Below are positions 23,898 to 32,448 of a stretch of 64,000 bases of DNA, piece by piece. The DNA comes from Clostridium algoriphilum (lineage in GTDB: Bacteria > Bacillota > Clostridia > Clostridiales > Clostridiaceae). The translations under genes and the position numbers were made by a program. Each line of letters begins with the position of its first letter. Position 1 is the stretch's first letter. The notes under the pieces were generated by a model. It ran no database searches, was not told the origin of the DNA, and saw nothing but the letters and a program-made list of their open reading frames with translations. The DNA lies in contig NZ_JAIZZK010000018.1 of assembly GCF_020443705.1 (NCBI RefSeq), positions 25,704 to 89,703 of the forward strand, read 5' to 3'.

Positions 23898-26612
23898 ATG
23901 AAAAAAAAGTTTGTTATATCTTCCGTAATTATAATTCTTTTTGTATGCTTATTATTTCTGAGTAACATAGTTCAATTTATAATTAATATTGAGTGGTTTA
24001 ATCAAGTGGGTTACCTTTCAGTATACAAAACAAAGATTCTTACTGTGTTTAAGCTTATGATACCTGTTTTTATCATTAGTTATATTAGTATATGGTTATA
24101 TTATAAAAGCATCAAAAGGAGTATCATACACTTACAAAAGGTGGTTGAGGTAAATCCCAAGAAAATGGCTATTGAAAATAAAATTTTTATAGCTTGTAAT
24201 TTAATTGGTTCATTTGTATTTTCTTTTACCTTTGCATCTACATATTGGAATATGCTTCTTCAATTCATAAATGCAGTTAGTTTTAATGTGAAAGACCCTA
24301 TTTTCAATATAGATGTATCCTTTTATGTTTTCAAGCTTCCCTTAATTGAATCTCTATATGGAGCTATAATGACGTTACTCGTATTCCTAGTTATTATTAA
24401 CGTAACAGTTTTCTTTGTAATTAAAGCAAAGGATACTTTTTCTGTAAGGAGAATCTCAAATCCTTTTGACGACTTAAAAGGACTCATGAAGGACCTCATT
24501 AAATTTTCAGGAAAACAGCTTGCTATAATATTCTCGCTTATATCACTTTTTCTTTCACTTGGATTTTTAATAAATTCATTTAATTTAGTGTATAGCCCTA
24601 GTGGAGTTGCATATGGCGCAAGCTATACGGATATTCATACAACCCTACTATTTTATAAAATATTGATTGTGGCATGTATTATTTCTGCAATAGTAATATT
24701 TATAAGTGTTTTAAAATCAAAGGCTAAACCTATAATGATTGCAGTTGCCGCTATATTTTTGATAAGCTTTACAGAGGTAATATCAGCTGCAGTAGTTCAA
24801 AATAGTATTGTAAAACCAAATCAAAAAGAACTTGAAAAGCCATATATTCAAAACAATATTAATTTTACAAGAAAAGCCTTTAATATAGAGAATATCGCTA
24901 CAACATCTTTTACTGTTAAAAATGATTTGAAACAAGAAGATATTTCTAATAATCAGAGGACGATAAATAATATTAGAATAAATTCAGCTGCGCAGGCACT
25001 TGAATTCTATAATCAAGTTCAAATTATAAGATATTACTATAATTTTAGTGATGTAGACGTAGATAGATACAAAATAAACAATAAGTATAGTCAAGTATTT
25101 CTTGCAGCAAGAGAAATTGACTCAAAGTCATTAGCTCCAAGTACTTGGCAGAATACTCATATGATTTACACCCATGGTTTTGGTGTTGTAATGAGTAAAG
25201 TTAATGCTGTTACATCAGAAGGACAGCCTGATTTTGTAATTAAAGATATGCCTATTGCTAACAGTACAAATATTAAATTAACTAATCCGAGAATTTATTT
25301 TGGTGAACAAACAAATGACTATGCATTAGTAAATACTAATGTGAGCGAATTTGACTATCCTCAAGGTGGAGCCAACAAAATAACAAATTATGTTGGGAAA
25401 GCCGGGATCAAAATGAATTTAGGTAACAAACTTTTGTTTGCAATAAAAAATGGGGAATTGAATTTCCTACTATCAAGGGATATTAAGAGCACAAGTAAAA
25501 TCCTTATTAAACGAAATGTAGTCGATAGAGCAAAGACTATAGCTCCTTTTTTAACTTACGACAAGGATCCATATACTGTTATAAGTGGAGGTAAATTATA
25601 TTATGTACTTGATGCATACACTACATCAAACAAATATCCGTACTCACAGCCTCAAAATGGAGTAAACTATATTAGAAATTCAGTTAAGGTTGTAATTGAT
25701 GCTTATGATGGAACTTCAACTTTCTATATGGTAGATTCATCTGATCCAATAGTGAAAAGCTATGCAAAAATTTATCCTAAGCTTTTCAAAAATATATCAG
25801 ATGTTCCTGCTGACTTAAAAGCACATTTTAGATATCCATCTGATATATTTAATATTCAAAGTGCAGTACTCGGAAAATACCATGTAACTGATCCTGGAGT
25901 GTTTTATAATGGAGAAGATATTTGGGATGTTTCCAAAAATGCATCTGCTGTTGGCGGAGAACTTAAAACAACCATTCCACCATATATTGTAGAAAAATTA
26001 CCAGGAACAAATAATGAAGAAATGATACTTCAACAATATTTTAATATAAAAGGAAAATATAACATGACGGCAATACTCGGGGCTAGGATGGATGTAGGAA
26101 ACTATGGTAAACTGTTCCTAAATAAATTTCCAGCAGAAACCACAGTATACAGCCCATACCTCTTTAAGCAGAGGATAAGTCAGGACACTACAATTTCAGC
26201 ACAACTTTCTTTATGGAATACGGGCGGATCTCAAGTACAGTATGGAGACACTGTAATTCTACCAATAAAGAATTCTCTGCTTTATATTGAGCCTCTTTAT
26301 TTAAGGGCTAGCGGAGAAAATAGTATTCCTGAAATGAAAAAGATAATAATTTCGTATGACAATAAGTTATTGCTAGTGGATAATATTCAAAGTGGATTAG
26401 AACAGATATTTAATTATAAGACACCAAACGCAGTAGTTCCAGGTGAAACAGGAACTACTACTGCTCCATTAAGCCAAGCTAAAACCAAACTAATTAAACA
26501 GGCAAATGATTTATATACAAAAGCACTTGATGCCCAAAAAAGTTTAGATTGGACAAAATATGGAGATTATATTAAGCAACTTGGCACTACGCTATCACAA
26601 TTAAAAAAATAA
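23898..26612 (+). CDS. UPF0182 family large membrane protein
   Basis: This 904-residue protein has seven membrane helices in the first 300 residues. The loop NVKDPIFNIDVSFYVFKLP near 133-151 is a family hallmark. A large extracellular domain follows, with QIIRYYYNFSDVDVDRY and ILGARMDVGNYGKLFL. The C-terminal tail is short and charged. The length is typical. The function of the family is unknown. GAGGTG lies before the start; it is a single gene followed by a strong bidirectional terminator. Confidence 0.93.
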   Translation: MKKKFVISSVIIILFVCLLFLSNIVQFIINIEWFNQVGYLSVYKTKILTVFKLMIPVFIISYISIWLYYKSIKRSIIHLQKVVEVNPKKMAIENKIFIACNLIGSFVFSFTFASTYWNMLLQFINAVSFNVKDPIFNIDVSFYVFKLPLIESLYGAIMTLLVFLVIINVTVFFVIKAKDTFSVRRISNPFDDLKGLMKDLIKFSGKQLAIIFSLISLFLSLGFLINSFNLVYSPSGVAYGASYTDIHTTLLFYKILIVACIISAIVIFISVLKSKAKPIMIAVAAIFLISFTEVISAAVVQNSIVKPNQKELEKPYIQNNINFTRKAFNIENIATTSFTVKNDLKQEDISNNQRTINNIRINSAAQALEFYNQVQIIRYYYNFSDVDVDRYKINNKYSQVFLAAREIDSKSLAPSTWQNTHMIYTHGFGVVMSKVNAVTSEGQPDFVIKDMPIANSTNIKLTNPRIYFGEQTNDYALVNTNVSEFDYPQGGANKITNYVGKAGIKMNLGNKLLFAIKNGELNFLLSRDIKSTSKILIKRNVVDRAKTIAPFLTYDKDPYTVISGGKLYYVLDAYTTSNKYPYSQPQNGVNYIRNSVKVVIDAYDGTSTFYMVDSSDPIVKSYAKIYPKLFKNISDVPADLKAHFRYPSDIFNIQSAVLGKYHVTDPGVFYNGEDIWDVSKNASAVGGELKTTIPPYIVEKLPGTNNEEMILQQYFNIKGKYNMTAILGARMDVGNYGKLFLNKFPAETTVYSPYLFKQRISQDTTISAQLSLWNTGGSQVQYGDTVILPIKNSLLYIEPLYLRASGENSIPEMKKIIISYDNKLLLVDNIQSGLEQIFNYKTPNAVVPGETGTTTAPLSQAKTKLIKQANDLYTKALDAQKSLDWTKYGDYIKQLGTTLSQLKK

Positions 26613-26654
26613 AAAACGAAAAACAGATGCAATTTTGCATCTGTTTTTCGTTTT
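26613..26654. terminator. Bidirectional terminator
   Basis: Perfect 18-bp arms (26613-26630 and 26637-26654) with a 6-nt loop between convergent UPF0182 and phosphoglucomutase genes. Confidence 0.92.
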
Positions 26655-26687
26655 ATCTACATATTCTTATAAACTTTTTTTGTGTAT

Positions 26688-28412
26688 CTATTTAGTACTT
26701 TGAAGTTTAGCTATAATTACATCTTTCATTTCTACTAGTTTTTCTTTTGCTGCCTTTAAGCTTTTTCCTTTTGAGTACATGTATATTTTAATTTTTGGTT
26801 CAGTACCTGAAGGTCTTACAGCATACCAACTGTCATCATCAAAATAGAATTTAAGTACATTAGCTTTTTCTATTCCACTAGGTTCTTCTGTTCCCTTAAT
26901 TACATCATAGGACTTTTCTAAGTCATAATCTATATATTTAACAAGCTTTGCGCTTCCTATTGTTTTTAGATTATCTTTTCTGTATTCTACCATCATTCTA
27001 GATATTCTTTCTTGTCCTTCTATGCCTTCTAGAACTAGAGAAACTAGGTCTTCTCTATAATATCCAAACTCCTCATATATCTCATCCATTATATTTAATA
27101 GAGTCTTTCCTTGTGTTTTATAGTAAGCTGCTGCTTCACATAAAAGCATAGAAGCTATTACTGCATCCTTATCACGAACGAAAGTTCCGGATACATAACC
27201 AATGCTCTCTTCATATCCGAAAATAAATTCATAACTATTATCTCTTTTAAAATCATTAATCTTTTCACAGATGTTTTTAAATCCTGTTAGTACTTCGAAG
27301 GTTTCAACACCATATTTCTTAGCTATTGCCCTACCTAAATCCCCTGTTACTAAAGATTTTACTATAGCTGCATTAGTAGGAAGTGTCTTATTTTCTTTCA
27401 ATCCTTCAATGATATATTTTATTAGTATTGCTCCTGTTTGATTACCATTAAATGCAACATATTCACCCAACTTATCTCTAACCATTATGGCAAGTCTATC
27501 ACAATCTGGGTCAGTTGCTATTAATAACTCTGCTCCCTCTTTTTTACCAAGATTCTCTGCATACTTGAAGGCTTTTACATCCTCTGGGTTTGGGTATCCA
27601 ACTGTTGTAAAGTCTGGATCTGGATTTTCCTGCTCTGGTACTACTATTATATTAGTAAAGCCCCTCTCCTTTAAAACTCTTCTTACAGGTACATTCCCTG
27701 TTCCGTTTAGTGGAGTGTATACAATTTTTATATCCTTATCAATATTTTCTCTAATAGCTAGTCCCTTTACTTTTTGGATATATTCATCATCCATAACTTT
27801 TCCAAGCATTACTATTAATCCTTTTTCTCTTGCCTCATCCATGTCCATAACTTTTATAGTACTAAAGTCTGTTATGCTCTGTATCTTCTGCGTTATTCCC
27901 TTTGCTACAGATGATAATATTTGAGCACCATCTTCCCAATATACTTTATATCCATTGTATTCCCTAGGGTTATGGCTAGCAGTTACAACTATTCCTGAAG
28001 CAGTATGAAGCGTTCTTACCGCATAAGATAATTCTGGAGTAGGTCTTAATTCTTCAAATAAATAAGCCTTAATTCCATTTGCAGCTAAAACTTGTGCTGC
28101 TCTAGCTGCAAACTCTGCCGAGTAATGTCTGCAGTCATAAGCTATTGCAACTCCTCTATCCATATATTCCGTGCCGTAACCTTTAATATAATCTGCAAGA
28201 CCTTGAGTCGCTCTTGAAATTATGTATATGTTCATTCTGTTAAGTCCTGCACCTAATTTTCCTCTTAAACCTGCAGTTCCAAACTCTAAATCCATGTAAA
28301 ATCTATCCTCAATTTCTTTTGTATCTTTTGTTATTGAGCTTAATTCTTCTCGGGTCTCTTTATCAAAGAATTCGTTATTTAACCATTCTTCGTATTTTTT
28401 TATATAAGTCAT
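26688..28412 (-). CDS. Phosphoglucomutase/phosphomannomutase
   Basis: An alpha-D-phosphohexomutase of 574 residues that interconverts sugar 1- and 6-phosphates in the cytoplasm. It has active-site Ser146 in TASHNPREYNGYK, the metal loop DPDCDRLA, sugar-binding GYEESIGY and the phosphate-binding RPSGTEPKIKIY near the C-terminus. Length and motifs match the PgcA-type enzyme of Firmicutes, which feeds UDP-glucose and cell envelope synthesis. It is monocistronic, convergent with UPF0182, and has no close partners. Confidence 0.95.
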   Translation of the reverse strand: MTYIKKYEEWLNNEFFDKETREELSSITKDTKEIEDRFYMDLEFGTAGLRGKLGAGLNRMNIYIISRATQGLADYIKGYGTEYMDRGVAIAYDCRHYSAEFAARAAQVLAANGIKAYLFEELRPTPELSYAVRTLHTASGIVVTASHNPREYNGYKVYWEDGAQILSSVAKGITQKIQSITDFSTIKVMDMDEAREKGLIVMLGKVMDDEYIQKVKGLAIRENIDKDIKIVYTPLNGTGNVPVRRVLKERGFTNIIVVPEQENPDPDFTTVGYPNPEDVKAFKYAENLGKKEGAELLIATDPDCDRLAIMVRDKLGEYVAFNGNQTGAILIKYIIEGLKENKTLPTNAAIVKSLVTGDLGRAIAKKYGVETFEVLTGFKNICEKINDFKRDNSYEFIFGYEESIGYVSGTFVRDKDAVIASMLLCEAAAYYKTQGKTLLNIMDEIYEEFGYYREDLVSLVLEGIEGQERISRMMVEYRKDNLKTIGSAKLVKYIDYDLEKSYDVIKGTEEPSGIEKANVLKFYFDDDSWYAVRPSGTEPKIKIYMYSKGKSLKAAKEKLVEMKDVIIAKLQSTK

Positions 28413-28568
28413 CTTTAATCACGCCTTTCCAAATAATTACTATCAGATAACATTATACATGATTTTACCATTATTTTATATGTCTATCCATAAAAATAGT
28501 ATATTTTTTACAATTTTATTTAATATTTGTAACAAATTTTAAGTTTCACCATAGAATATAATAGGATA

Positions 28569-28679
28569 CATTAATGCTACTTCAGAAGAAAATTCCTCCT
28601 GGATAATATTATATTTGTTATTACTTTCCATAAGTAGTTATTAATTAATAATATATATATCCTTCTGAAGTCATTAATG
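28569..28679. repeat. Long inverted repeat (18-20 nt arms)
   Basis: CATTAATG-ct-ACTTCAGAAG (28569-28588) is repeated inverted as CTTCTGAAGT-CATTAATG (28662-28679), about 73 nt apart, in the gene-free stretch 28413-28798. It could form a large RNA hairpin or be ends of a small mobile repeat. No ORF lies inside. Confidence 0.55.
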
Positions 28680-28798
28680 AACTCTCTTTGTTGCTTTATA
28701 ATTGATGGAAGCCTTCCGCGTTTTCTTTTTCTTATACATCAAATCAATATACTTATTTAGTCCAGTTACTATAAGCAGTTTGGAAAATCATTTCTTTT

Positions 28799-28853
28799 AA
28801 AAAAGGCTCTTGCTTTAGCAAATTTAATAATTTGTTAAAACAAGAGTCTTTCT
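28799..28853 (-). terminator. Terminator of beta-lactamase-like gene
   Basis: A long stem around AGGCTCTTG / CAAGAGTCTT with an inner AAATT/AATTT pairing and flanking A and T runs. Confidence 0.75.
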
Positions 28854-28877
28854 TTTTTTGTGGGGGGTAGCTAACAA

Positions 28878-29822
28878 TCATTTTTTCGCATCATATATCA
28901 TCTTAGATACTTGTGCAATTAAATCATCTGCATCATTTATGCCCTTTGTAAAAACAACAAGAACATATGGATTATCATTGCATACAATTGCTGTGTCATT
29001 TACATATGGAGCAAAGTCCCCAATTTTATGAGCTACAATTTTTTGTGGAATATATTTATCTATCCTATCGTGGTACTCCGTGTTTTTCATGGCTTTAATT
29101 ATATCTTTATAATATTTATTGTTGTTAGGATTTGAATATAGTCTTTCTAAGATTTTAGACGAATCCATTGGTGTAATATTATTACCATCATGAGTTATTG
29201 GATGTCCTACAATTTTTTCAATATAATTATATCTATTTTCAATGCCCACTTTTCTTAGAAGCATATTTATAGCTATATTATCTGAATATATTATTGAAAG
29301 ATCACTTAATGTCTTTATCGCAATTGGTTTACTTAGATCCGTACCTTGAAGCACACCTGCACCATCTTCAAAATCAACTTTGTCATATTTTAATTTTTCA
29401 TTTATATCAATCTTTTTCTCCTTAACCATATCATACATAAGCATGTTTATAGGTACTTTTATCGTACTCGCCGCAAGAAACTGCTTGTCCTCATTTATTG
29501 TAATAGACTTTTTAGAATTAATATCATAGTAAACCATTCCAAAATTATTTATGTTGTCACCTACAAGTGTTTTGATTCTCTTTTCTAGAGTATCCAATTG
29601 GGCTTGTTTTTTATTATCTTGATTTATTCTGTCTTGCTTGTATTCGAATAAATATTTAGTTCCAGATGCGTTTATAGGTACGACATTATTAATTTTATTA
29701 CTCAAGGATGTATGACTTACCGCTTGAGTATCTACAACGGCTGCTACCTTATGTTTACTTATGTTCAGTGCTATAAAAAATGCAATTATTGCTAGCAAAA
29801 TGATGCTATTATTTTTTCTCAT
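28878..29822 (-). CDS. Class A beta-lactamase-like serine hydrolase
   Basis: This 314-residue protein has an N-terminal hydrophobic segment (7-20), so it is exported or anchored. A Gln/Asp/Lys-rich linker precedes the catalytic domain. Motifs: Ser119-Thr-Ile-Lys122 (AASTIKVP), Ser180-Asp-Asn182 (YSDNIAINMLL) and the KTG box as His-Lys-Ile-Gly (AHKIGDF, 265-268). The omega-loop Glu expected before the SDN-KTG interval is not evident, so it may be a D,D-peptidase-like enzyme rather than a true lactamase. The extracytoplasmic substrate is unknown. It is monocistronic. Confidence 0.85.
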   Translation of the reverse strand: MRKNNSIILLAIIAFFIALNISKHKVAAVVDTQAVSHTSLSNKINNVVPINASGTKYLFEYKQDRINQDNKKQAQLDTLEKRIKTLVGDNINNFGMVYYDINSKKSITINEDKQFLAASTIKVPINMLMYDMVKEKKIDINEKLKYDKVDFEDGAGVLQGTDLSKPIAIKTLSDLSIIYSDNIAINMLLRKVGIENRYNYIEKIVGHPITHDGNNITPMDSSKILERLYSNPNNNKYYKDIIKAMKNTEYHDRIDKYIPQKIVAHKIGDFAPYVNDTAIVCNDNPYVLVVFTKGINDADDLIAQVSKMIYDAKK

Positions 29823-30121
29823 CTAACAGTTCCCCCTTATCATCTGTGAGATCTAAGACTTACAAATGTTATCCATTTAGATTTCTATTACTACTATTTT
29901 TAAACCATAACTTTTGAGTGTCATTTTGATTATAATTATGTTAATATTTTATAAATTTATTTCTAATTTTACATTATACCTTATATTTCGTCAAGATATA
30001 TATTTTTTTTACTGTTTATTGTCTAAAATAAAAATTGAATATTTGCTTTCTTCTTCATAAAATCTTCATGCTTTCTGATTATAATTTAAACCATAGAATA
30101 TAATTAAAAAAGAGGTGACGT

Positions 30122-31492
30122 ATGAGTATCAAAAAACAGAAAATTAAAGTTTACAATATGACCTGTACCTCCTGTGAATCGAGAATAGAGAAGGCTTTGA
30201 TGCATATACCTGGTGTTATTAAGGTAATCGCTGATTACAAAAGTGAAAGTGTATTTTTACAATTTAACGATATATCCTGCAATATTGAACTGATTAAAGA
30301 CACTATATCAAAACTTGGTTATACTACCGATAATTCTTCTAGTTTTAAACTTATCGGCATGTTAGTGATAGTTCTTGCAATCTTTCTTTTAAGCAGGGCT
30401 GGTAACAGCTTTGACATGAATTCTAAGCTTGTTAATGCTTCCTACTTAGTTTTATTCATAGTAGGCATTTTCACCTCCCTACATTGCGTAGGTATGTGTG
30501 GTGGCATTATGTTATCTCAAAGCATATCAACAGTAAATAAGAACAAGTTTGATTCTCTGAAACCCGCTATATTTTATAATCTTGGACGTGTGATATCCTA
30601 CACAATCCTTGGTGGAATTGTTGGAGCTCTTGGTTCTGTTTTTTCTCTTTCATTATCGTTTAAAGCGATTCTTCAAGTGTTCGCTGGACTTTTTATGATT
30701 ATCATGGGACTCAACATGTCTGGGTATAGTCTTTTTAGAAGATTTAACATAAGATTACCTTGGTCTTCTTGTAACATTAAGAAAAGTGGGAGAACTCCCT
30801 TTATTGTAGGTGTTTTGAATGGCTTTATGCCCTGTGGACCACTACAAACTATGCAGCTTTATGCTCTTGGTACAGGTAGTGCTATAAATGGTGCCACATC
30901 AATGTTTATATTTTCGCTTGGTACGGTGCCTTTAATGCTTGGATTTGGAGCTGCTTCTGGTTTCTTAAATAAAAACCATACTAAGCAACTTGTAAGGTTC
31001 GGTGGAATTCTTATTGTTGTCCTTGGGCTAATTATGGGTAACCGAGGACTTGCTCTTGCTGGCATTAATATATCCCCTATGGCTTTTGCTAGTAATACTT
31101 CTAATCAGACTAGTTCTTCTGGAAAAATTACAAAAGCTACTGTCAAAAACGGTGTTCAAATAATAAATATGACTGTGGATGCTAGTGGATACAGTCCTAA
31201 TGTACTTTATGTGCAAAAGAATGTGCCTGTTAAGTGGGTAATAAATGGTGAGCAGCTAACTTCCTGTAATAATTCTATCGTGATTCCGTCACTTAATATA
31301 GAAAAAAGCTTAAAATCTGGTGAGAACGTCATAAATTTCACCCCAGGAGATAAAGATATAAATTTTAGCTGCTGGATGGGAATGATAACTGGAGTAATTA
31401 AAGTAGTTGACGATGTTAAAACTATAGATACTACAAAAACTACAGATACTGTTGTACCTGCAGCTGGAGCTAGTTGTTGTTCTCCACAATAA
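30122..31492 (+). CDS. HMA + TauE/SafE-like + cupredoxin-like fusion
   Basis: This 456-residue protein has three parts. Residues 5-70 are a heavy-metal-associated domain with MTCTSC (Cys15, Cys18). Residues 75-315 are a membrane domain of the sulfite exporter TauE/SafE (DsbD-related) type with SLHCVGMCGG (Cys122, Cys126) and NGFMPCGPLQT (Cys238). Residues 335-430 are a cupredoxin-like domain with possible ligands Cys382 and Cys417 (FSCWMGM). The tail ends in ASCCSPQ. It probably handles copper or another soft metal across the membrane. GAGGTGACG stands before the ATG. Monocistronic, with a strong terminator downstream. Confidence 0.88.
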   Translation: MSIKKQKIKVYNMTCTSCESRIEKALMHIPGVIKVIADYKSESVFLQFNDISCNIELIKDTISKLGYTTDNSSSFKLIGMLVIVLAIFLLSRAGNSFDMNSKLVNASYLVLFIVGIFTSLHCVGMCGGIMLSQSISTVNKNKFDSLKPAIFYNLGRVISYTILGGIVGALGSVFSLSLSFKAILQVFAGLFMIIMGLNMSGYSLFRRFNIRLPWSSCNIKKSGRTPFIVGVLNGFMPCGPLQTMQLYALGTGSAINGATSMFIFSLGTVPLMLGFGAASGFLNKNHTKQLVRFGGILIVVLGLIMGNRGLALAGINISPMAFASNTSNQTSSSGKITKATVKNGVQIINMTVDASGYSPNVLYVQKNVPVKWVINGEQLTSCNNSIVIPSLNIEKSLKSGENVINFTPGDKDINFSCWMGMITGVIKVVDDVKTIDTTKTTDTVVPAAGASCCSPQ

Positions 31493-31510
31493 CTGGTCTA
31501 ATAATTAAAA

Positions 31511-31557
31511 AAAAGAGTTGTATAAGCTTTCCTTGACTAGCTTACACAACTCTTTTT
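31511..31557. terminator. Bidirectional terminator
   Basis: Stem AAAAGAGTTGTATAAGCT / AGCTTACACAACTCTTTTT with one mismatch, between the convergent fusion gene and korB. Confidence 0.85.
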
Positions 31558-31595
31558 AATTTTTTGTATACTTTATTTACTCAGTGATTTATCGT

Positions 31596-32447
31596 CTACT
31601 TAAACTCGTTCATAAACCCGCTAATTCTATCTAAATCAATTTCACAATCTACTAAGGGCTTACCATTTTTAAGAAAATCTAGTTTATCAGTATAATGAGG
31701 CTTTTCTTCTCTATATAACACTCCAATTGGAATCTTATCTCCCCATTCCATTGCCGTCTCCATTGCCTTTAATTTGTTGGTTGGGTCATAGTTTTTATCA
31801 AGCATATATACCCTATTTTTATACCATTGATGTGTATTAATTTTATTAAAACTTACACAAGGTTGAAGGATGTCTACAAGCGCATATCCTTTATGATTTA
31901 TCGCTTGCAGCATTATCTCCTTTAGTGTTGCCTTATCATTACTAAAAGCTCTTGCCACAAAACCTGCTCCAAGTGTAATTGCAAGTAAAATAGGGTTCAT
32001 TGGTATATTATTTGAACCAAATGGTTGCACTGCAGTTACATGTCCTATATCCGAAGTCGGCGATGCCTGCCCCTTTGTTAATCCGTACACTTGATTATCA
32101 TGTACAAAATGAGTTATATCAACATTTCGTCTCACATTATGGATAAAATGATTTCCACCTTCTCCATAAGCATCACCATCTCCTGTATCCACAATTACTG
32201 TCATTTCCTTATTAGCAATTTTAGCAGCGATTGCTGGTGGTAGAGCTCTTCCATGAAGACCACAGAAACCATTTGTATTTATATACTGTGGTGTTTTCGC
32301 TGCTTGCCCAATTCCTCCAACTATTAATACCTGATGAGGTTTCTTGCCAAGCTCTATAAGTGTTTCCTTTAATGCTAAAAGTATATTTGCATCTCCGCAG
32401 CCTGGGCACCATGCTGTTTCTGAAGTAGAAATGCTACAATCAACCAT
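31596..32447 (-). CDS. korB: 2-oxoacid:ferredoxin oxidoreductase, beta subunit
   Basis: The beta subunit binds thiamine diphosphate and an iron-sulfur cluster. Motifs: WCPGCGDANILLAL at 17-30, the TPP/Mg segment DTGDGDAYGEGG with NVRRNVDITHFVHDNQVYGLTKGQASPT following, and a HQWYKNRVYML segment near the end. The 283-residue length fits. It lies 1 nt after the alpha subunit stop. The enzyme reversibly converts 2-oxoacids (2-oxoglutarate or related) plus CoA to acyl-CoA and CO2, reducing ferredoxin; the precise oxoacid is not certain. Confidence 0.92.
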   Translation of the reverse strand: MVDCSISTSETAWCPGCGDANILLALKETLIELGKKPHQVLIVGGIGQAAKTPQYINTNGFCGLHGRALPPAIAAKIANKEMTVIVDTGDGDAYGEGGNHFIHNVRRNVDITHFVHDNQVYGLTKGQASPTSDIGHVTAVQPFGSNNIPMNPILLAITLGAGFVARAFSNDKATLKEIMLQAINHKGYALVDILQPCVSFNKINTHQWYKNRVYMLDKNYDPTNKLKAMETAMEWGDKIPIGVLYREEKPHYTDKLDFLKNGKPLVDCEIDLDRISGFMNEFK

Positions 32448-32448
32448 G

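Noticed and set aside
27487..27924. 145-residue plus-strand ORF opposite phosphoglucomutase
   Set aside because: Shadow of a highly conserved mutase; Ser-rich antisense composition.
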